5,546 nucleotides of DNA, from positions 1 to 5,546 of the forward strand of contig JABAYZ010000109.1 of NCBI GenBank assembly GCA_018608735.1. Reading direction: 5' to 3'. A program made the translations under genes and the position numbers. This stretch comes from Flavobacteriaceae bacterium. Lineage in GTDB: Bacteria > Bacteroidota > Bacteroidia > Flavobacteriales > Flavobacteriaceae. The notes below the pieces were generated by a model. The model did not search any database, had not been told where the DNA came from, and saw only the letters and a list, made by a program, of their open reading frames with translations. Positions 4,717-5,546 of this stretch are shown in pieces. Position 1 is the stretch's first letter. Every line of letters begins with the position of its first letter.

Positions 4717-5546
4717 ATGAAACAGACACTCCTATTTTGCTTAATAATAATTTCTCCATTTTTATATGCGCAGCCACCTTATTCTGGAACTATTTTTATA
4801 GATGCAGACATTATTACTTCTTCAGACCCTTCTTCAATTCAAAGCACTACTTATACTGGTCAAAGTATGGTTACAATGTTTGACCGAAGAGTTAATGATT
4901 GGGTATTGGGTAATGCATATTTATTTAATGTAGTTTGGGATGATGGTCTTACGAGTGTAGCTCAAATAAACTCTGAATTTGGTTCAGTTGCAAATGCGAC
5001 AATTGAAGCTGAAAAATACGCTTTTCTTATAGGTCAACTACCAAAATGCCTAAGAGAAGATGTTAATGAAATATGGGTTCATAAAGGCGTTGAGTCTTTT
5101 GGTGGTGGAAATAATTCAATTTTAATTCATACAGGTCAAACAATTAATTATGAAAATGATGGAATCCTTGAAGAAACTTTAGTACACGAGGCAAGTCACA
5201 CCTCTCTTGACGCTGCACATTCGGCTTCAACAGGTTGGTTAAATGCTCAAGTTCTAGATAATGAATATATCTCTACCTATGCACAAGATAATCAAACTAG
5301 GGAAGATATTGCTGAAAGCTTTTTAACATGGTTAGCAACAAAGTATCGTCAAGCTGTTATATCAACAGTTGACTTCAATAATATAACTCAAACTATTCCA
5401 AATAGATTGAGTTATTTTGATTCACAAAATTTTGATTTGTATCCTTTTGAAGGCGCTCTCAGCATAAATGAAGTTAGGCTACAAAAGGTTTCAATATTTC
5501 CAAATCCATCTTCAAATTCATTGGTGGTTGTTGGCTTGGATATTAC
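4717..5546 (+). CDS. Putative secreted zinc metallopeptidase with T9SS sorting domain (3' end outside window)
   Basis: The reading frame is open from ATG 4717 to the end of the window (276 codons and two bases), so the gene is incomplete here. Residues 1-18 form a clear signal peptide (Lys2, hydrophobic core LLFCLIIISPFL, then LYA before QPP). The body holds HEASHTSLDAAH at 157-168, an HExxH zinc motif with His157, Glu158 and His161, plus Asp165 and His168 at spacings like those of metzincins. EDIAESF follows at 196-202, and its Glu200 could be another ligand. From about residue 248 (LSINEVRLQKVSIFPNPSSNSLVVVG) a T9SS type A sorting domain begins, with PNP at 262-264. The protein is therefore predicted to cross the inner membrane by Sec and the outer membrane by T9SS. 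I do not recognise the peptidase family or its substrate. It is probably co-transcribed with the small sorting-domain gene upstream. Confidence 0.88.
   Translation, partial: MKQTLLFCLIIISPFLYAQPPYSGTIFIDADIITSSDPSSIQSTTYTGQSMVTMFDRRVNDWVLGNAYLFNVVWDDGLTSVAQINSEFGSVANATIEAEKYAFLIGQLPKCLREDVNEIWVHKGVESFGGGNNSILIHTGQTINYENDGILEETLVHEASHTSLDAAHSASTGWLNAQVLDNEYISTYAQDNQTREDIAESFLTWLATKYRQAVISTVDFNNITQTIPNRLSYFDSQNFDLYPFEGALSINEVRLQKVSIFPNPSSNSLVVVGLDI

Overview
The window looks like the chromosome of a Flavobacteriaceae-type member of the Bacteroidota. The base composition is AT-rich. Promoter-like boxes fit the Bacteroidota TAnnTTTG -7 pattern. The gene order tpiA-prmA-clpS is one I associate with Flavobacteriia. 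Two cargo proteins of the type IX secretion system (T9SS) carry C-terminal sorting domains with a PNP motif. No tool or database was used, so all names rest on motif recognition.

Left part (36-1902, plus strand): a tight housekeeping operon of triose-phosphate isomerase (tpiA), ribosomal protein L11 methyltransferase (prmA, TTG start two bases after tpiA) and the ClpAP adaptor ClpS (ATG overlapping the prmA stop). It runs head-on into a minus-strand pair (3595-1899). That pair is a CstB-like persulfide dioxygenase/rhodanese fusion of 470 aa, followed 11 bases later by a small heavy-metal-associated (HMA) domain protein. The two operons meet with overlapping stop codons and no terminator between them.

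Centre (3596-4145): the most unusual part. A Bacteroidota-type promoter leads into a broken 5' fragment of a tRNA-Arg gene, which carries a 20-bp GC-rich palindrome inserted in its D arm. Next comes an 86-aa GIY-YIG nuclease whose last seven codons and stop lie inside a second, intact tRNA-Arg(ACG). A strong terminator follows. The direct repeat covers the first 47 tRNA positions. This is what would be expected if a nuclease cassette carrying its own tRNA 5' half had inserted into the tRNA gene and rebuilt it.

Right part (4146-5546, plus strand): two consecutive genes for T9SS-type proteins. The first is a small sorting-domain protein with no recognisable signal peptide, so its start appears damaged. 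The second is a putative secreted zinc metallopeptidase (HExxHxxxDxxH) that runs off the window end at the start of its own sorting domain.
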